A DNA stretch of 64,000 nucleotides from Termitomyces sp. T153 (lineage: Eukaryota; Basidiomycota; Agaricomycetes; Agaricales; Lyophyllaceae): NCBI GenBank assembly GCA_018296165.2, contig JACKQL020000080.1, positions 124,001 to 188,000 of the forward strand, given 5' to 3'. Each line of letters begins with the position of its first letter. Within the stretch, counting starts at the first letter, position 1. Made by a program: the position numbers and the translations under genes. The notes under the pieces were generated by a model, which saw only the letters and a program-made list of their open reading frames with translations, searched no databases and had not been told where the DNA came from. This document shows, in pieces, positions 33,848 through 46,949 of this stretch.

Positions 33848-34093
33848 TGTTACAGTCAAATATTCAGTCTGTGTAGGAATAGACTATACTTATTATGTAC
33901 CTGTTACAGTCAAATACTGGGTACTGTTAGTTACCATGTTGGATCAACTTATACAATAAGTTACACACCTTAGTCTGTGTAGGAATAGACTGAGGTGTGT
34001 CCAAAATCTCAACCCACAAACAATATGCCCCACTTTCACCACTTGCATAATATTTTGTGTTTGTACCATGTCCTGTGTAGGTACCTTCTAACA
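33848..34093 (-). repeat. LTR of a Copia element
   Basis: A 246-bp segment begins TGTTACAG and ends TCTAACA on the plus strand (TGTTAGA...CTGTAACA on the minus). A purine-rich tract (TCAAGAGGAG) lies just outside it on the pol side. A hairpin-forming unit AGTCTGTGTAGGAATAGACT occurs twice (near 33867 and 33971), and TGTTACAGTCAAA also occurs twice. It would be the 3' LTR of the minus-strand Copia fragment. Confidence 0.65.
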
Positions 34094-35170
34094 CTCCTCT
34101 TGAACTAGCAGATGTGCTAATTTTTGCAGAGTTGGAGCACCTGACACAGTTTGTGGTGCCAGGTCTTAGTAGTGCTTTTGTGAATAGGTTAGCCAAATTT
34201 TTGCTGCTGGGTATGTAGTTCAGAGTGAGCTTCCCATGACATGGTTGTGGTTGCACTTGTTCTTGGCAATTGCAATCAAGCCATTATTGTCCCTTTGTAG
34301 CTTTGCTAGACAACCCCAGAACCAATCTCTCCCATTGCTGCAAACATCCAGTGAATATGTTCTCACACCTTAGTTAATACAATATACTTTGCCTTGGTGG
34401 TTGAGGTGGACACCATGGCCTGGTACTTCAAACTCTAAATCATTGATCCCTCAGCTTGGATAAAAACTCCACCTGAGACCAATTGCCAAGAATCCATGTC
34501 TGCTGCAAAATTTGAGTTGTAGAAACCACATGGGGTATAGTACAAATGTCCAGCTCCTCCATATTGTAACTTGTAGTGTATTGTTGCTTTGATATATTGT
34601 AATATGTGCTTGAATGCCAACCAGTGTGCTTTTTCTTGAATCAGGTCAGTGAAGTTATTGCAAACGCTATGTCAGGGCATGTCCCTACTTGGGTGCACAT
34701 GCAAGAGCCTAGAATTTTGTTAAATGGTTTGTGCTCCATGAAATGCTGGTTCTTCAGTGACTTGGCACACTGCAATCAGTCCAATGCAATACCCAGTGGG
34801 AGAGGGGTGTACTTTGGCTTGCACTCTGTCATCTCATGATATTCTAATACCTGTTTGAAATATTCCTCCTGGTCCAGCATAATCATCCTCTGGTTTCAAT
34901 TGTGAGTGATCTGTATGCCCAACATAAAATGAATCTCCCCCATGTCCTTGACCTTGAACCTTTTTCCCAGCTCTTAATGTGCTTGTTTAGACTGATCCTT
35001 TAAAGATGACATCCCCATCATATCATTGGTATATGTGCTTGTAATGGTATGTTTGCCATCCCTGTTCCTTATTTTGACTGACTGGTCCACCTCTGATCTT
35101 TTGTATCCCAATCATGCTATATCCTCATCAAGTGTTCTCCACCAATTGTTGCCTGCATCCATTGTACCTT
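34094..35170 (-). pseudogene. Copia pol fragment (end of RT and RNase H)
   Basis: On the minus strand, ILGSCMCTQVGTCPDIAFAI (about 34660-34720), AFKHILQYIKATIHYKLQYG (about 34610), YNSNFAADMD followed by SGGVFIQAE (about 34450-34500), and NLANLFTKAL (about 34190) are diagnostic Ty1/Copia RT-RNase H C-terminal motifs in order. The ADLFTKAL Asp is Asn. The fragment ends near 35170 and lacks gag, protease, integrase and the 5' LTR. Confidence 0.75.
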
Positions 35171-35585
35171 AAACAGTTTTGAAGAGTAGCATCATGTGAT
35201 GCTATCAAATTCATACAAATATAATAATCAAATATATGTACACATGTTAAGTTGAGAGAGTAACAGGAAGTCCACTGGATGCTCCATTACACAACAACTA
35301 GCAGTTTTGCAATTAGTTTACAAACATACTATAATTAGTGAGGGTGCAAGCCAAGGTAATTCCCAGATAGATGGATGGTCTCTGTTTATACTGCTGGCAA
35401 GCCACTCTGCAGGGCTCAGAGGCAGGGGTAAAGTAGTAACTCTATGCCAATAGTAAGTAATGATGTACATTGTGGTGTAGTGGTGAATGTATAATGACTG
35501 GTAGTAGAACTCTCTTCTCAGAGTCTTGTGTGGTGGGTATAATATGCAGTCACTTCACAAAGTAGGTCAGTAAGGACTAAGGTTC
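35171..35585. other. AT-richer spacer without recognised gene
   Basis: There is no open frame or family motif. A near-palindrome (AGCATCATGTGATGCT) lies at about 35188-35203. Confidence 0.35.
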
Positions 35586-35713
35586 TTGGGTATTTTCTGG
35601 AGAGACTGCTTGTTGGCTTGTAGCAAGGCCTATTGCATGATCTGTCTTCCTGCCTCTTTGTGTATGTGGGGTGTCTTGACCTCCCATAGTGTGTGGTTCT
35701 GCACTTTGCCCCC

Positions 35714-36694
35714 TCATGTTTTTCTTCTTCTTGTGTCTATTCTTGTGTTGTCCTTCTCTGTCCCTCTCCCTTCCTCTCCCTTTGTCTCCCTCTCCTTCTC
35801 TTTGCCTGCCTGTTCACCCTCCATCTTCTCCATCCCTTCACCCCTAGCTCTCTCCATCCTTTCCCACCAACTTCCCTCTTCTTCATCATTTTCCACATTG
35901 GTCCATCTCACCAGCATTCTCTCTCTTGCCTCTCTCTTGGCATTTGTGTATGCCATGTAATCCAGTGTCCAGACCTCAGAGCCCTCTTTAGCTTCTTTGT
36001 CTGTGCATTTGTTTCCCTTTACTTCTTCATGGCCCAGGCACCATTCAATGCTCACTGTCTTCTCATCCTCTTCCTCCAGGAATCTGTTCATGGTGTGCAT
36101 GATGGTCATCATGTGTGATTGACCAGGTTTTGGCTTGAGTTCATAGGCTGACATGATTGCTGCCATATTGTCTGCAAAGATGTGAACATGTTTGATCTGT
36201 CACCTTGTTCCTGAGAATCTTGATGCTGCCCTGACTGCTCTGGCTATATCTGTTAGTTTGGCATCATACACTTCTGCCTTACTGCCTAGGCCTCCCCTCT
36301 CCTTGAACATCTTTCTGCTCTTGTGATGACCTACTATACCCCATCCAACCAACTTGCTTCCCATCTGGTCACTTTTGTGCATTGAGCCATCTGAGTATAC
36401 AATGACACATGTTGGGTCCATTTCCATCTCCTGCAGTCTTTTGTTGTGCTGTTTTGCTTCTTCCTTCTTTTTGGCTCTCTGTGGGGCTCCTGTAATTGTT
36501 AGCCTTTGGCCCAGGTTAGTCGCCATCTTTTGCCAGGGCAGCAAAATGAATTGATTGATTTTCTCACCCTCCATTGGCTTGTACATGCATCTCTCTACTC
36601 TCTCAAGTTGGTTGAGTTTTTGCACTGCCTTTTGGCTTGGGTTTCTTCTGGATGGGAACAGGGTGGGAAGGTCTGCTGTTCTAATTGTCTCCAT
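35714..36694 (-). pseudogene. LINE E RNase H
   Basis: CVIVYSDGSM (first Asp, about 36400), a Lys/Ala/Glu helix (GSKAEVYDAKL), then IEWCLGHEEVKGNKCTDKEAK (about 36030) make up the RNase H fold motifs, in two frames (36694-36200 and 36166-35714). The tail is very Glu/Arg/Lys-rich. Confidence 0.7.
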
Positions 36695-38582
36695 ACCTCC
36701 AGCATTTGTTTAATCACTGGGTTTGTCTTTTTCAATCTATGGAGTCTGTTAGCATACCTATCCACTGTCCAGTCCATTGTCATTTCAATAGGAGGTATCA
36801 ACATGTCTACTTTCAGAGCTTTGATTGGCATGGTTCTGAAGGCTCCTGCCATGTGTCTGAGCAATATGTTCTGTACTCTGGTCAGCTTTTCTATGTAAAT
36901 TTTCTTGCCTGTCCACCATATTGGACACGCATACATCATTATTGGCATGACACATGCCCAGTACATCATTTGGAGTTGCATTTGGCTTATTCCCATGATA
37001 GTTTTTGCCAAGATGTGCAATCTGACTGCTGCATTTTTGGCCTTCTGTGCTGTTTTCTGTGCATGCTGATTGAAGGTCAGTTTCCTGTCAATGTGCAGAC
37101 CTATGATTTGGATCATTTCTCCTGCATGAATCTCAGTTTCAGATCCATCTGGCATTGGTGGTTTCATTGGTAGTGAGTGACCTCTATCCTGCTGCCATGA
37201 GTGGTGCATAATTTTGGCTTTCTCTGGGGCTGTCAATAGTCCTACTTCTGTTAGCCATCTATCTACAAGAATACAATCCTCTCTCAATATCAGAATGTTA
37301 GTGTCCAACAATCCTGATGAGACTCTCAGGGTTCTGTTGTTGATGTACATGTTCAGTGTTGTTTTTGTTGGGTTGCCTTTTTTCCTCACCTGTTTTGTTT
37401 CCTGTTCCTTATTTCCATCTTTTTCAGGATTTTGCTCCCATAGATTATTAATAGAACTGGGGATACTGGTGAGCCCTGTGGAATGCAATTTTTGACTGGC
37501 TTCATGTTCCTTCTGACTCCATCCAGACACACTGCTGCTTCTCTCTCTTGCAGGAAAGATTCTGTCCATCTTACCAATGGTAGAGGTATCCCCTTTCTGC
37601 ACATATCTTTAAGAAGTCTTGTGTGGTTGATGTTGTCAAAAAGCCTGTTATGTCAAAGGTTAGTGCCATAGTCACCATTCCATGGTTTTGAATGGCCTGT
37701 ATGTCTTCTATATCTGTAAGTAATGCATTGTTAGTTGAGCTTTCTGGCCTTCCACTGAACTGTGTTGGTGGGACTAGGTCCCTGCTCCCCACCATATAGC
37801 TCAGCCTCCTTGCTACTATATCTAACAAGACTTTTCCCAAGCATTCCAGTAGTTGGATAAGCCTATACACTCTCAGCTCCAAATAATCCCAGTTTGTTGG
37901 ACTTCCTGAGTACTACTACTACAGCCTCCTACCATAGACTCAGGTGATATCCTAACTTGATGCAGTGGTGTACTAGGGCAAATATTGTGTCTCTTCTGCT
38001 TTCCAGGCCCATCAGATGGTTTGGAACAGTTGCTGGCTGACCCCTAGCACCTTCTTTGTGCTGTGCCTGTTTATTGCCTCTCTTGCTTCAATCTTTGTTA
38101 TTCTTGCATGTGGTAGGTCCTGTGTGTGTTGTCTTGTCAAGTCTGGAGCTTTGTTGTTTTCCAGTCTTGGAGGAGGCTTGAACAGGGTCTCCTGTAGGGC
38201 ATCACATTTGTCTTTGTGCATCACTGCTGGTTCATTGTCCCCTCTTTTTATTGCTGGTGATGAGCCACATCTTGAGCCCTTGGACCATCTCCTCAGTCCC
38301 CACATTGTTGTTGGGGTTGCATTTTCTAGTGTCTCCATGATCCAGTCTGCTTTGCCTTCTTGTCTGCTCTCCTAAAATAGTTAGTGATCTTTCATATTTT
38401 CCTGTTTATTGCTGCACTCTGTTTCCCCCAGTGTTCCTTGAACATGCATTGGTCTTTCCTTAGTTTCATTCTCTTGTCATTAGCTGAGCTGAGTTTCTCC
38501 AACCACCATGGTCTGGCCTTGTCTGACAGTTTCTTTATCTTGGTGTTTTGGTCTGTTGCTGCCAACATTGCCTCTGTGACTA
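36595..38582 (-). pseudogene. LINE E reverse transcriptase
   Basis: On the minus strand, the pre-RT segment (38338-38012) has the LFKPPPRLE phrase. RT continues with TFDITGF (about 37640, catalytic Asp), FSGRPESST, CIPQGSPVSPVLL (about 37480) and MYINNRTLRVSS at 37352-37318, where YxDD has become YINN. The C-terminal region 37300-36600 (IIGLHIDRKLTFNQH, CPIWWTGKK) is the usual LINE extension. Stops and a frameshift separate the parts. Confidence 0.75.
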
Positions 38583-39023
38583 TTTCAACAACAAGTCTTA
38601 CCAACTTCAACCCTGACCTAGTGTGGTACCAACTGTGGGTACCCTTTGTGTTATCTCAACTTGGTGATATTAGTAACTGTGGCTAGTGACTAGTTTACAT
38701 TTGTTCCTTGTTCAGTCTCCTTATTGCCATCCTTCCCTTTTATATTCTCCTCCCTAACTCCTCTACCACCATTAAAAGTTTGCTTTGTCTTAGCAATTCT
38801 TTCTGTCTCCATCCATTTTCTCTTCCAGTCACTAGTGACTTAGGCTAGCAATAGTGACCATTTCAACTTCACCTTTCAACACAGCACTTGCTCTCATTCT
38901 CTGGGATGGTTACTGACTTGCCCTCAACTATTAACTTCCTACTGCCAGCTACTCTATCTAGTGACTAGTGTTGGGTTCTCTTTTCAGGTTTCCTGCATGG
39001 CACTAGGCAGCATAGGAGCACAT
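38583..39023 (+). repeat. Partial 5' LTR of B2
   Basis: It matches the last 440 bp or so of the B1 LTR (about 3935-4329), ending GGAGCACAT. The final CA of the LTR end CACATCA lies beyond the solo LTR. Confidence 0.75.
39019..39023. repeat. Left TSD (CACAT) of solo LTR
   Basis: CACAT is repeated exactly at 40058-40062. B1 has the uninterrupted site GAGCACATCATTTTGG. Confidence 0.9.
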
Positions 39024-40057
39024 TGTCATGACCTACTCCCTAGACTCCCAACCTCATTCCCAACCTGCTCGCTTCCCTGAGCCCTTCCCAATGCCTCACC
39101 AAACTCCCTCAACCCTTGTCCACCCTCTGCGCCCACTCCAGGTAACTCTGACGTGTCTTTGGCAAACTCCAACAATCCCCTGGCTAACTCCAATGCCTTC
39201 TTCACAGTCATACACACTTCCTCTGAGTCCCTGTAACCCTCCCTCACTGTCCCTGACCCAGTCATATACCTCTGACCCCCACCCTAGTTCACCCAACCTG
39301 CTCTGGAGCACCACAATGACCCTAGAGTGGCCTGTGCCCCCAGCTGATCCCATCACAATGTCACCATGGCCTGCTCCTTGATTGTACCTGATACCCATCA
39401 ACTCCACACAACTCCATCAACCCCCACCACCATATCTGCTACTCTCTGGACCCACCCAGTAGTCAGTATATAAGTCATAGAGTAGCTCCTCATACTTTAG
39501 TCTTGATATTGCATTAACTGGTCTCTTGTGTTTTGTGTTTCTCTCTGTCTCTATTTCTATTTTTAGTATCTCTTTCTCTGTCTCATCTTGCCTTGTCTCC
39601 ATCTTGCCTCAACTATCTATATTTCCTTTGTTTCTCTAAGTTACTTCCATCTCTGATGCGAGTATGAACTCCATGCACACACTACAAACCCTGAACATTC
39701 TTACAACAACTCCAGACCTTGCTCTTTGCTTGGCCCCAAACCCATCAAGTCTTATTTGATCCCCCATCAAACTCTGGCTCCACCCCATTACTAGCAAAGC
39801 CTCCATCTACCCCACAATCTATTTACATGCTTACAAACTTGTTCCTGATACCCGCCCAAGCCCAACATTAATATACTTGGTCTTAAACTTCCCCAGACCA
39901 CTCTGGACTTGCTTGGACCACTCCCCCCAGCTTCCCCTCACAAGTCTCTCCACTCTGCGCCAACTCCAAAGTGCTAGGTTATAAGCACAGGACATCACAT
40001 CTGCCTAGTCAGGATTCACCAGTATAGCTGAGCCCCCATTGTCAGTGGAACCTGACA
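39024..40057 (+). repeat. A-family solo LTR in B2
   Basis: It begins TGTCATGACC and ends GGAACCTGACA; 1034 bp, plus orientation, subfamily II type (GCACAGGACATC near its end). The start-site motif AGTCTTGATATTG is visible (about 39500) with a TATATAAG box about 30 bp before. The 5-bp duplication is exact. Confidence 0.9.
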
Positions 40058-40127
40058 CACATCATTTTGGAGCCCACCATGAGAGCATTGGAAGTTAACC
40101 ATTCCACCAGAAACTAGAGCTCAAGCA

Positions 40128-41404
40128 AAACATCACTTGGAAATCCTTAACGAATTACCCCAGTCTTCCTTTTCGACCCCTCAGCACTCTTTGACAGCAA
40201 CCCATCCTTGACCTCTTGCTGATGAACTCAAAACTGCTAGAAATATTTGTGACATTAGCAAGATCCTTGCCAATTTTTCAGGTGCCTTTATCAAAAGTTC
40301 TCTTGATGCACCCCTTTTCCCTTTAACTTCCACTGACTCTATCTTCTTCCCAGAAGCCCAATCTATTCCCTCCTTGTCAGTTAATCCCCTTCTACCACTG
40401 ATTTTGACAATTGCTAATATGAACAACAACCCTGCTGCTTGGCATGCTAGAATGCTGCCATGCAATGATACTACTGCACCTAAATGGGATGAGAGTTGCC
40501 CTAGGGAACTCCCCCAATACTTTAAGGAACTGGAATACCTTTTTGCTGACTGCAGCATCACTGATGACACTCAGAAGAAGGAGTACACATCTCCATACGT
40601 CTCTTACAACATGGTGGAAACCTGGCTTGGCTTACCTGAATTTGGCAACAACATTGTCATCAGCAACAATGCTTCCTGACCTTACACTTACCAGGAATGG
40701 AAGGTGGCAGTGCTCAGGTTCTACTCTGGCACTGATGCTAGTGCTTGTTATAACCTTGGTGGCCTAGAACAACTTGTCAACCAGACTTTTAACAGCAGCT
40801 TAGTGACTTTGGACAGGTTCTCTGACTATTACTGGGATTTCCAATGTATTGCTAGATGGTTACTTGCTAACAGCAAACTATACTGCAATGAGGAATGTCA
40901 CCTATTCCAACAAGGTATCCCTACATTGCTATGGTCCAAAATCATTCGCTGTCTCAAAATCACTCTTCTCAACCACCATCCTGAGGACCCATATGATGTT
41001 GATCAAGTCTTTGAAGGTGCCAAGTGGGTTTTCAAGGGCATGGATACCTCTACGACCAAGACCAGCAATGACACCAGTGGTACTTCTTCCTCATTGCCAA
41101 TTGTTAACACACCCACTCCCCCGTCACCTATGACTAAGTGGGAAACTTTGGAATTAGTGACAACCACAGTGATCATTAGTGCCTTGGAATGTCTGGAAGC
41201 CCTCTTAACTAGCAGTAATGCTCAACCTTGACAACAGTTCACCAATAGCACTTGCCACTTTTGTGGGGAAACAGATCACACCATGGTCTGAGGCACTTGT
41301 ATGAAAACAGAGCAAATGATTCAACAGGGTAAGATCTGTTGCAACACTGAAGGAAAGATCATCCTACCATCTGGTGCTATGATCCCCAACTATTATGGCA
41401 AGTG
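40128..41404 (+). pseudogene. Gag of B2
   Basis: Colinear with B1 gag (LPQYFKELEYLF, RFSDYYWDFQ, GAKWVFKG). The zinc knuckle is damaged: CHFCGETDH, then a stop within the knuckle near 41290. It has a TGA at 40677 and shares the TGA of B1 at the gag end (41402). Confidence 0.7.
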
Positions 41405-43300
41405 ACTATATATGGAACACATCAAGGAATGGCACAGGCTTAACCCAGGACAAATCATTACCAGCAGACTCTCTTCCAATGCTAACCCAGACCCAGACCA
41501 GGCAGCTATGCAGCAGTTGCTAATCCATGAGGTAATGCAACAGGATATTGCTATGGGCCAAGCACTAAGCAAGGAAGAACAGATCAAGGCTTTGGAACAT
41601 GAACTCTTTGCACTCAGACAATCTGGCAAAAAGTTTGATGGTGTACAAGTTCCCTGCATGGCATATTGACCAGCAAATGATACCTCTAAGGCAGCACCCT
41701 CAACTAGTAATACCTTGGCAACTTCATCCCCTGCCAATTCTACTCCAGCTCCTGCTGCTAGGCCTGCAGACAAAGGCAAAGCACCTGAATGTACTATTGC
41801 TAACAAACAACTGCCCATCACTAAGGAATCCACCACTCAGCCTCCCATCCACCTGTTTTCTGGCATCTCTGGTGGCTACACCCCTCCTGCTAACAGGAAT
41901 TTTGCTGCTCCTGATAGATCTAACAACAGCACATAGTGAACCATGCCACCCATTTACATCATTGAGCAGTCCAAAGCAGTCTTTGAATGGGTTTTAAGTA
42001 CCAAGGTCACAGTATCAGTTGGCAAACTTTGCTCAGTATCCCAGGACATCAGAAATCAATTCAGGACAGCAGTTATGCCCAAATGACTTGTAGGCACTAG
42101 TGCCAACACAGTACAGGGCTCCAGCAACATTTTCAAAAATATATTACTGACTTTCACTATTAAAGAACCCCAGTTTTTGCACAGGTCCAACACTGATACA
42201 GCTAATGGACTTACCTTAGAAAAGGCACTCCTCACATCTGTTGACCCTGTTGAAGCATATATTGATTCGCTACCCCATGGAGAAGAGCCTGTGGTGCTCA
42301 CTGTTGCTAAGGATTCCCAATTGCTTTGTTCTGTCATGATGCTGATTGATAATAAAGAAGGAGTGGAATGCATTCACAACAGTGACTCCCAGATCATCTC
42401 AATGTCTGCAGAAATTGCTAGCAATCTTGGGCTATCCCAAAACCCCAACATTGTTTTAAATATGCAAAGTGCTAATGGTACCTTGGATAGATCACTAGGA
42501 CTTTCTCATAATGTACCATGCACTATTGGCAATGTAACAGTTTATCTCCAAATCCATGTTTTATAGTTTCCTGCCTATGACATTCTACTGGGACACCCCT
42601 TTGATGTTTTAACTTGAAGTATGGTCAACACTCTTAGTGACATTGAGACCACTATAACAATCACGGACCCCAACACTGGCATGCAGTGCACTATCCCAAC
42701 CTTTCCATGTGGTAAATCTAAAAGAAACAACTGCCAAAATGTTTGTTTCAAGACTGAAGCACCCTGTTGCTTTCATCACCAAAGGCATTAATGAAGATGA
42801 TAGTGACATAGCAGTTGTTATCAGCTATGACCATTCAACTGGTCTAGCGACTTGTATAGCTTTTTGTGATTTGGACAAAGACATTGTACTTACCAATTCT
42901 AACACACAGACAAACCCCACACTAGCATACCTTTACACTACCACTAGTGACCTTTCTGACTTGTCCCTTCTACCTCATTCCTATCTTGTTTCCACTGATA
43001 CATCTAATCTCTTGATTCTTGGACAGACTTTACCCCTTGATACAAACAATACAGACACTACCCCCACCTATGTTAACATTCCATTCCCCACTCAATTTGT
43101 TGCTAACAAACCCCCTAAGTGAAAAGGAGTCCAGGTGAAGAAGAAGTACAAACCCATTGCTATGAAAATCAAACTGGTCACCAGCCATGTTAGTGAAGAC
43201 TTTCAAATCGAGCGACAGATTATTGGCAATCCCCTAGCAACAATACCTCTGCTCAACCCTAATCTGTCACCATTTGTCCCAACAAAGCGATTCACTAGTG
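41405..43300 (+). pseudogene. Linker and protease of B2
   Basis: The linker (41412-41936) is well conserved with B1. The protease active site reads HNSDSQI (about 42375), so both Asp and Gly of D-S-G are altered. TAG and TGA stops interrupt the ILLGHPFD part. The frame resumes at 42709-43122. Confidence 0.7.
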
Positions 43301-44620
43301 AATAACAAGCAAAACTTGTCAAAGACCATGACATGGGCTTTCTAACTAGCAACAAAATCAATGTGCTTGTTGACATGGTCACCAAGCAAGAAAAGGCTTT
43401 TGCCTGGGAGGATTCTGAACAAGGAAGCTTGTGCCCCAACTTCTTCCCACCAGTACACATACTGACAATACTTCACATGCCTTGGGTCCAGCACAACCAC
43501 CCCATACCCCCAGGGCTAGAGAAGGAAGTATGTGAGATCATTTGTGACAAGATTAAGGCTGGTGTATATGAACCCTCAAACTCTGCTTACCGCTCGCAAT
43601 GGTTTTGTGTTCTCAAGATGAATGGTAAGCTCAGGATTGTGCACAGCCTAGAGCTGCTAAACTGTGTCACCATTCACCATTCTGGAGTACCACCTTTTCC
43701 AGATCATGTTGCCAAGTCTTTTGCTGGATGCATCTGTGGCGCCACCCTATACCTCTACATTGGCTATGACCAGTGACTTATTGACCTCACTTCACATGAC
43801 TTAACAACATACCAGACTCTGTTTGGTGCCCTTCACTTAGTAACCTTGCTAGTGGGATGGACTAACTCTGTGCCAATATTTCATGATGACATTACCTTTA
43901 TATTGCAGCCAGAGATCCCCCATAATGTGCTCAGCTTTATCAACAATGTTGGCACTAAAGGACCCAAGAACTGGAAGATCGTTAATGGTAAACCCACTAA
44001 GCATCCCACTAACCTGAATATTTGCCTAGCATTATGGGAGTTCTTTGAACTTAACAGAATTCTCCAGTGGATGAAGTATTGTGGTGGCACCTTCTCAAGT
44101 CACAAGCTAGTTCTATGTGCCCTGACTTTCAGAATCCTTGGCCAAGTTTGCACCCCTAGTGGTCATATCTCTGACAAAAGTTCCTTAGCTCTGATTGAGT
44201 GCTACGGCCCTTGCAAGTTGCTATCAGAAGTCCAAGCTTTTCTTGGTATAGTTGGGGTACTTAGGATTTTCATCAAGAACTTTGCTCACCATGCCAACAA
44301 CTTAATGAAACTTACTCATGTTGGCATCCCTTTTGAGTTTGGTCCCAACCAGATAAATGCTCAGTGTGACCTCATGCAAGCCTTACAAGACACTAAACCC
44401 CTAGTTCCTATCAACTATGAATCACCAGACCTGGTCATCTTAGTGGTTGACACTTCATATATAATGGTTGGTTATTATCTTTGCCAGTGCACTGGCAACA
44501 ATCACAAAGAACACTGCTACAATTGCTTTGGATTGATTATGCTTAACAACAGAGAAGCCAGATTCAGTCAGCCCAAGTTGGAACTCTATGGCCTTTATTG
44601 AGTGCTACAAGCTTTGTGAA
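43301..44620 (+). pseudogene. RT and RNase H start of B2
   Basis: Two long frames (43333-43776 and 43846-44601) cover RT. The segment KEVCEIICDKIKAGVYEP, missing in B1, is present. The catalytic site reads FINN at 43936-43947, so both Asp are lost. RNase H is uninterrupted here (ILVVDTSYIMVGYYLCQ to KLELYGLY). Confidence 0.75.
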
Positions 44621-46405
44621 TGTACCTTATTGGCATTAGGAACCTCATCATCAAAGTCAATGCTTGCTACATTAAGGGGATGCTTCAGAACCCTGACATC
44701 CAGCCTTCCACCAGCATGAACTGCTGGATTATAGCAATATTAATGTTTTGCTTTGAGCTTGTTCATGTCAGAGGAACTTTCCATGGCCCCAATTGTCTCT
44801 TGCAATGTCTGCCCCAGCCTGGCAATCTCCTTACTGATGATAGCAACAACTCCATTTATGAAGACTGGATTGATCGCCTGCATGAATTCATTCACCAAGT
44901 GCAGCTACTGCTACCACTCCTTTGCCAAGTCTCTACAGCTTCCCATCACCTACCCCCTCTGGTCAAGTTCCAGCCTCTACAACCCTTAGTGACTTTTATA
45001 AGCAAAAATAGAATGCCCCACAACTAGCAAGCAGAAATGACATTCAGCCTCTCTGAGATGATGGCATGACCACCTATAGCAATGTACCCCACAGTGCTAA
45101 AGCTATTGCCAGCAATACTTGCATACTTTTAGTTGAGAAGTGGCTTCATGATCTCATCAGACTTGAAGGCCTTAGTGACAACAATTATGCCCCATTTGTT
45201 TGCTACACCTCCATGTTCTTTGTCATGGAAGACAAACTTTGGCAAAGAAGCCAAGACAGCCCTCACAAGCTGTTTGTTCCCACCACTAGTTGCCTACGAC
45301 TCTTGAAAGCCATGCATGATAATTTGGGACACAGAGGCCTCTTCACTACCTGCTCTGCCCTTCTAGAATGGTTTTGGTGGCCTCAAGTTAGCATTGACAT
45401 TATGTGGTACATCTGGACTTGCCACATCTGCCAAGTGCACCAGATGACCAAAGTTCTCATCCTGCCAACTGTCACTATGCTGGCACCCTTGTTCAGCAAG
45501 ATATATGTTGACACCATGTTCATGCCACCCTCCAATAAGTTCAAATATATCATTCAAGGATGTTTGCTAACTCATTACCCCAAGTTCTGTATGCTCACCA
45601 GAGAGAACACTAAAGCCATTGCCAAATGGTTATATGAGGATGTCATCTGTCACTGGGGAGTGCTTAGCAAAATTGTTACTGACAATGGACCTCCTATCCT
45701 GAAGGCAGTCACCTACTTGGTGAAGAAGTACAACTTACACCATATTTGGATCTCTGGTTACAATAAGTGTGCTAACAGGATAGTTGAACAACCTCACTTC
45801 AATGTTTGCTAAGCCCTCTTCAAAGCAGTTGATAGTGATCAGTCTAGGTAGAGTACAGCTACTTACTCTGTCTTTTGGTCAGAATGTGTTATGGTTCACA
45901 AGCAAATGGGTTGCTCCCCTTACTATGCAACAACTGGCACCCACCCCCTCTTACTGGCTGACATAGTAGAAGCAACATATTTGCAACCACTGCCAAACTC
46001 ACTATTATCAACAACCAACCTTATAGTCTGCTGAGCAATTGATCTGAAACATCACCAAGAAGACCTCAACCACCTTCACAGTAATGTCCTCAGTGCTCAT
46101 TGCTTAGCCACTATTTGCTTTGAAGCAGAACATGCCACTATGATCTGCAACTACAATTTCCAAGCTAGTGACCTCATATTGATGAGGAACACTAGAATTG
46201 AGGTGACACATAACAAAAAAAATGAAGCCTTGTGACTTAGGCCCATTGGTGGTAATTTCTCATAACTGTGGCAGTGCTTACATCCTTTGCAAACTGGATG
46301 GTTCAGTACTGCATCACCCTGTAGCCACTTTTTGATTGGTTCCTTATTTCACTAAAGAACACATACCAGTGCCTAGCAATGCTTTCAACATTGACACCTT
46401 GTAAC
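44621..46405 (+). pseudogene. RNase H end and integrase of B2
   Basis: The frame 45066-45812 holds the HHCC part (HDNLGHRG, CHICQ) and all three catalytic residues: Asp in KIYVDTMF, Asp in IVTDNGPP, and Glu in NRIVEQPHF, with 34 residues between the second Asp and the Glu. The C-terminal region after 45812 is broken by several stops. Confidence 0.75.
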
Positions 46406-46949
46406 TTCAAGAACTTGAACAAACTGACCTTGTAGACAATGATGATACTGGCAATGCTGCCAGTGAAGAAGGAAATTAGAAACATACCCTTTGCTAAGCC
46501 CTAGCAACCTTTCTTGACTCTGCATTGTTTTTCACTATACTTTTTCCTAATTTTCAGAAAAACTGTCAAAAATACCTTACAAAAAAAAAAATAATCATAT
46601 TCTACTTTACTGTTCCCTTGCTTTCAATGCTGTGCTTGGCTATTCTGTTGCTAGTGCTTGGCATGCCTATAGAGGTTTTTTGCCATGATGACTTACTGAG
46701 CATTTTCCTCCAAGTGTTGCTAGTGCTAGCATCAAGTGACAGTCACTAGTGTGTACTACCTTATTAATCTTGCTTTTTCTTGCTTTCTCTCAAAGTCCCT
46801 GAACTATGCTGAGTACTATATATTTTTGGGCCCCTTAAGGGGGGCCAGTCTATGGTAGACAAGAAAACTGTGAAGCCCCTTAAGGGGGCTAGCCTGTGTC
46901 CGTAATACAAACTAAAAAACAAAAAATCTATATACAGGAGGCAACTGTC
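46406..46949. other. Convergent 3' region of B2
   Basis: Non-coding. It contains an A run (46583-46592) and two copies of the palindrome CCCCTTAAGGGG, at 46831-46842 and 46876-46887, against one in B1. Confidence 0.5.

Larger units (their letters stand above)
35586..38582 (-). mobile_element. Minus-strand LINE E, 5' truncated
   Basis: The 3' two-thirds of a LINE ORF2 are present: pre-RT, RT, a C-terminal region and RNase H. The endonuclease and ORF1 are absent. The right end meets a truncated B2 LTR at about 38583. The presence of RNase H fits fungal Tad1-type LINEs. No A-tail is visible on the left side. Confidence 0.7.

Noticed and set aside
35188..35203. Near-palindrome as the end of a small inverted-repeat transposon
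   Set aside because: No second terminal repeat or target duplication was found nearby.
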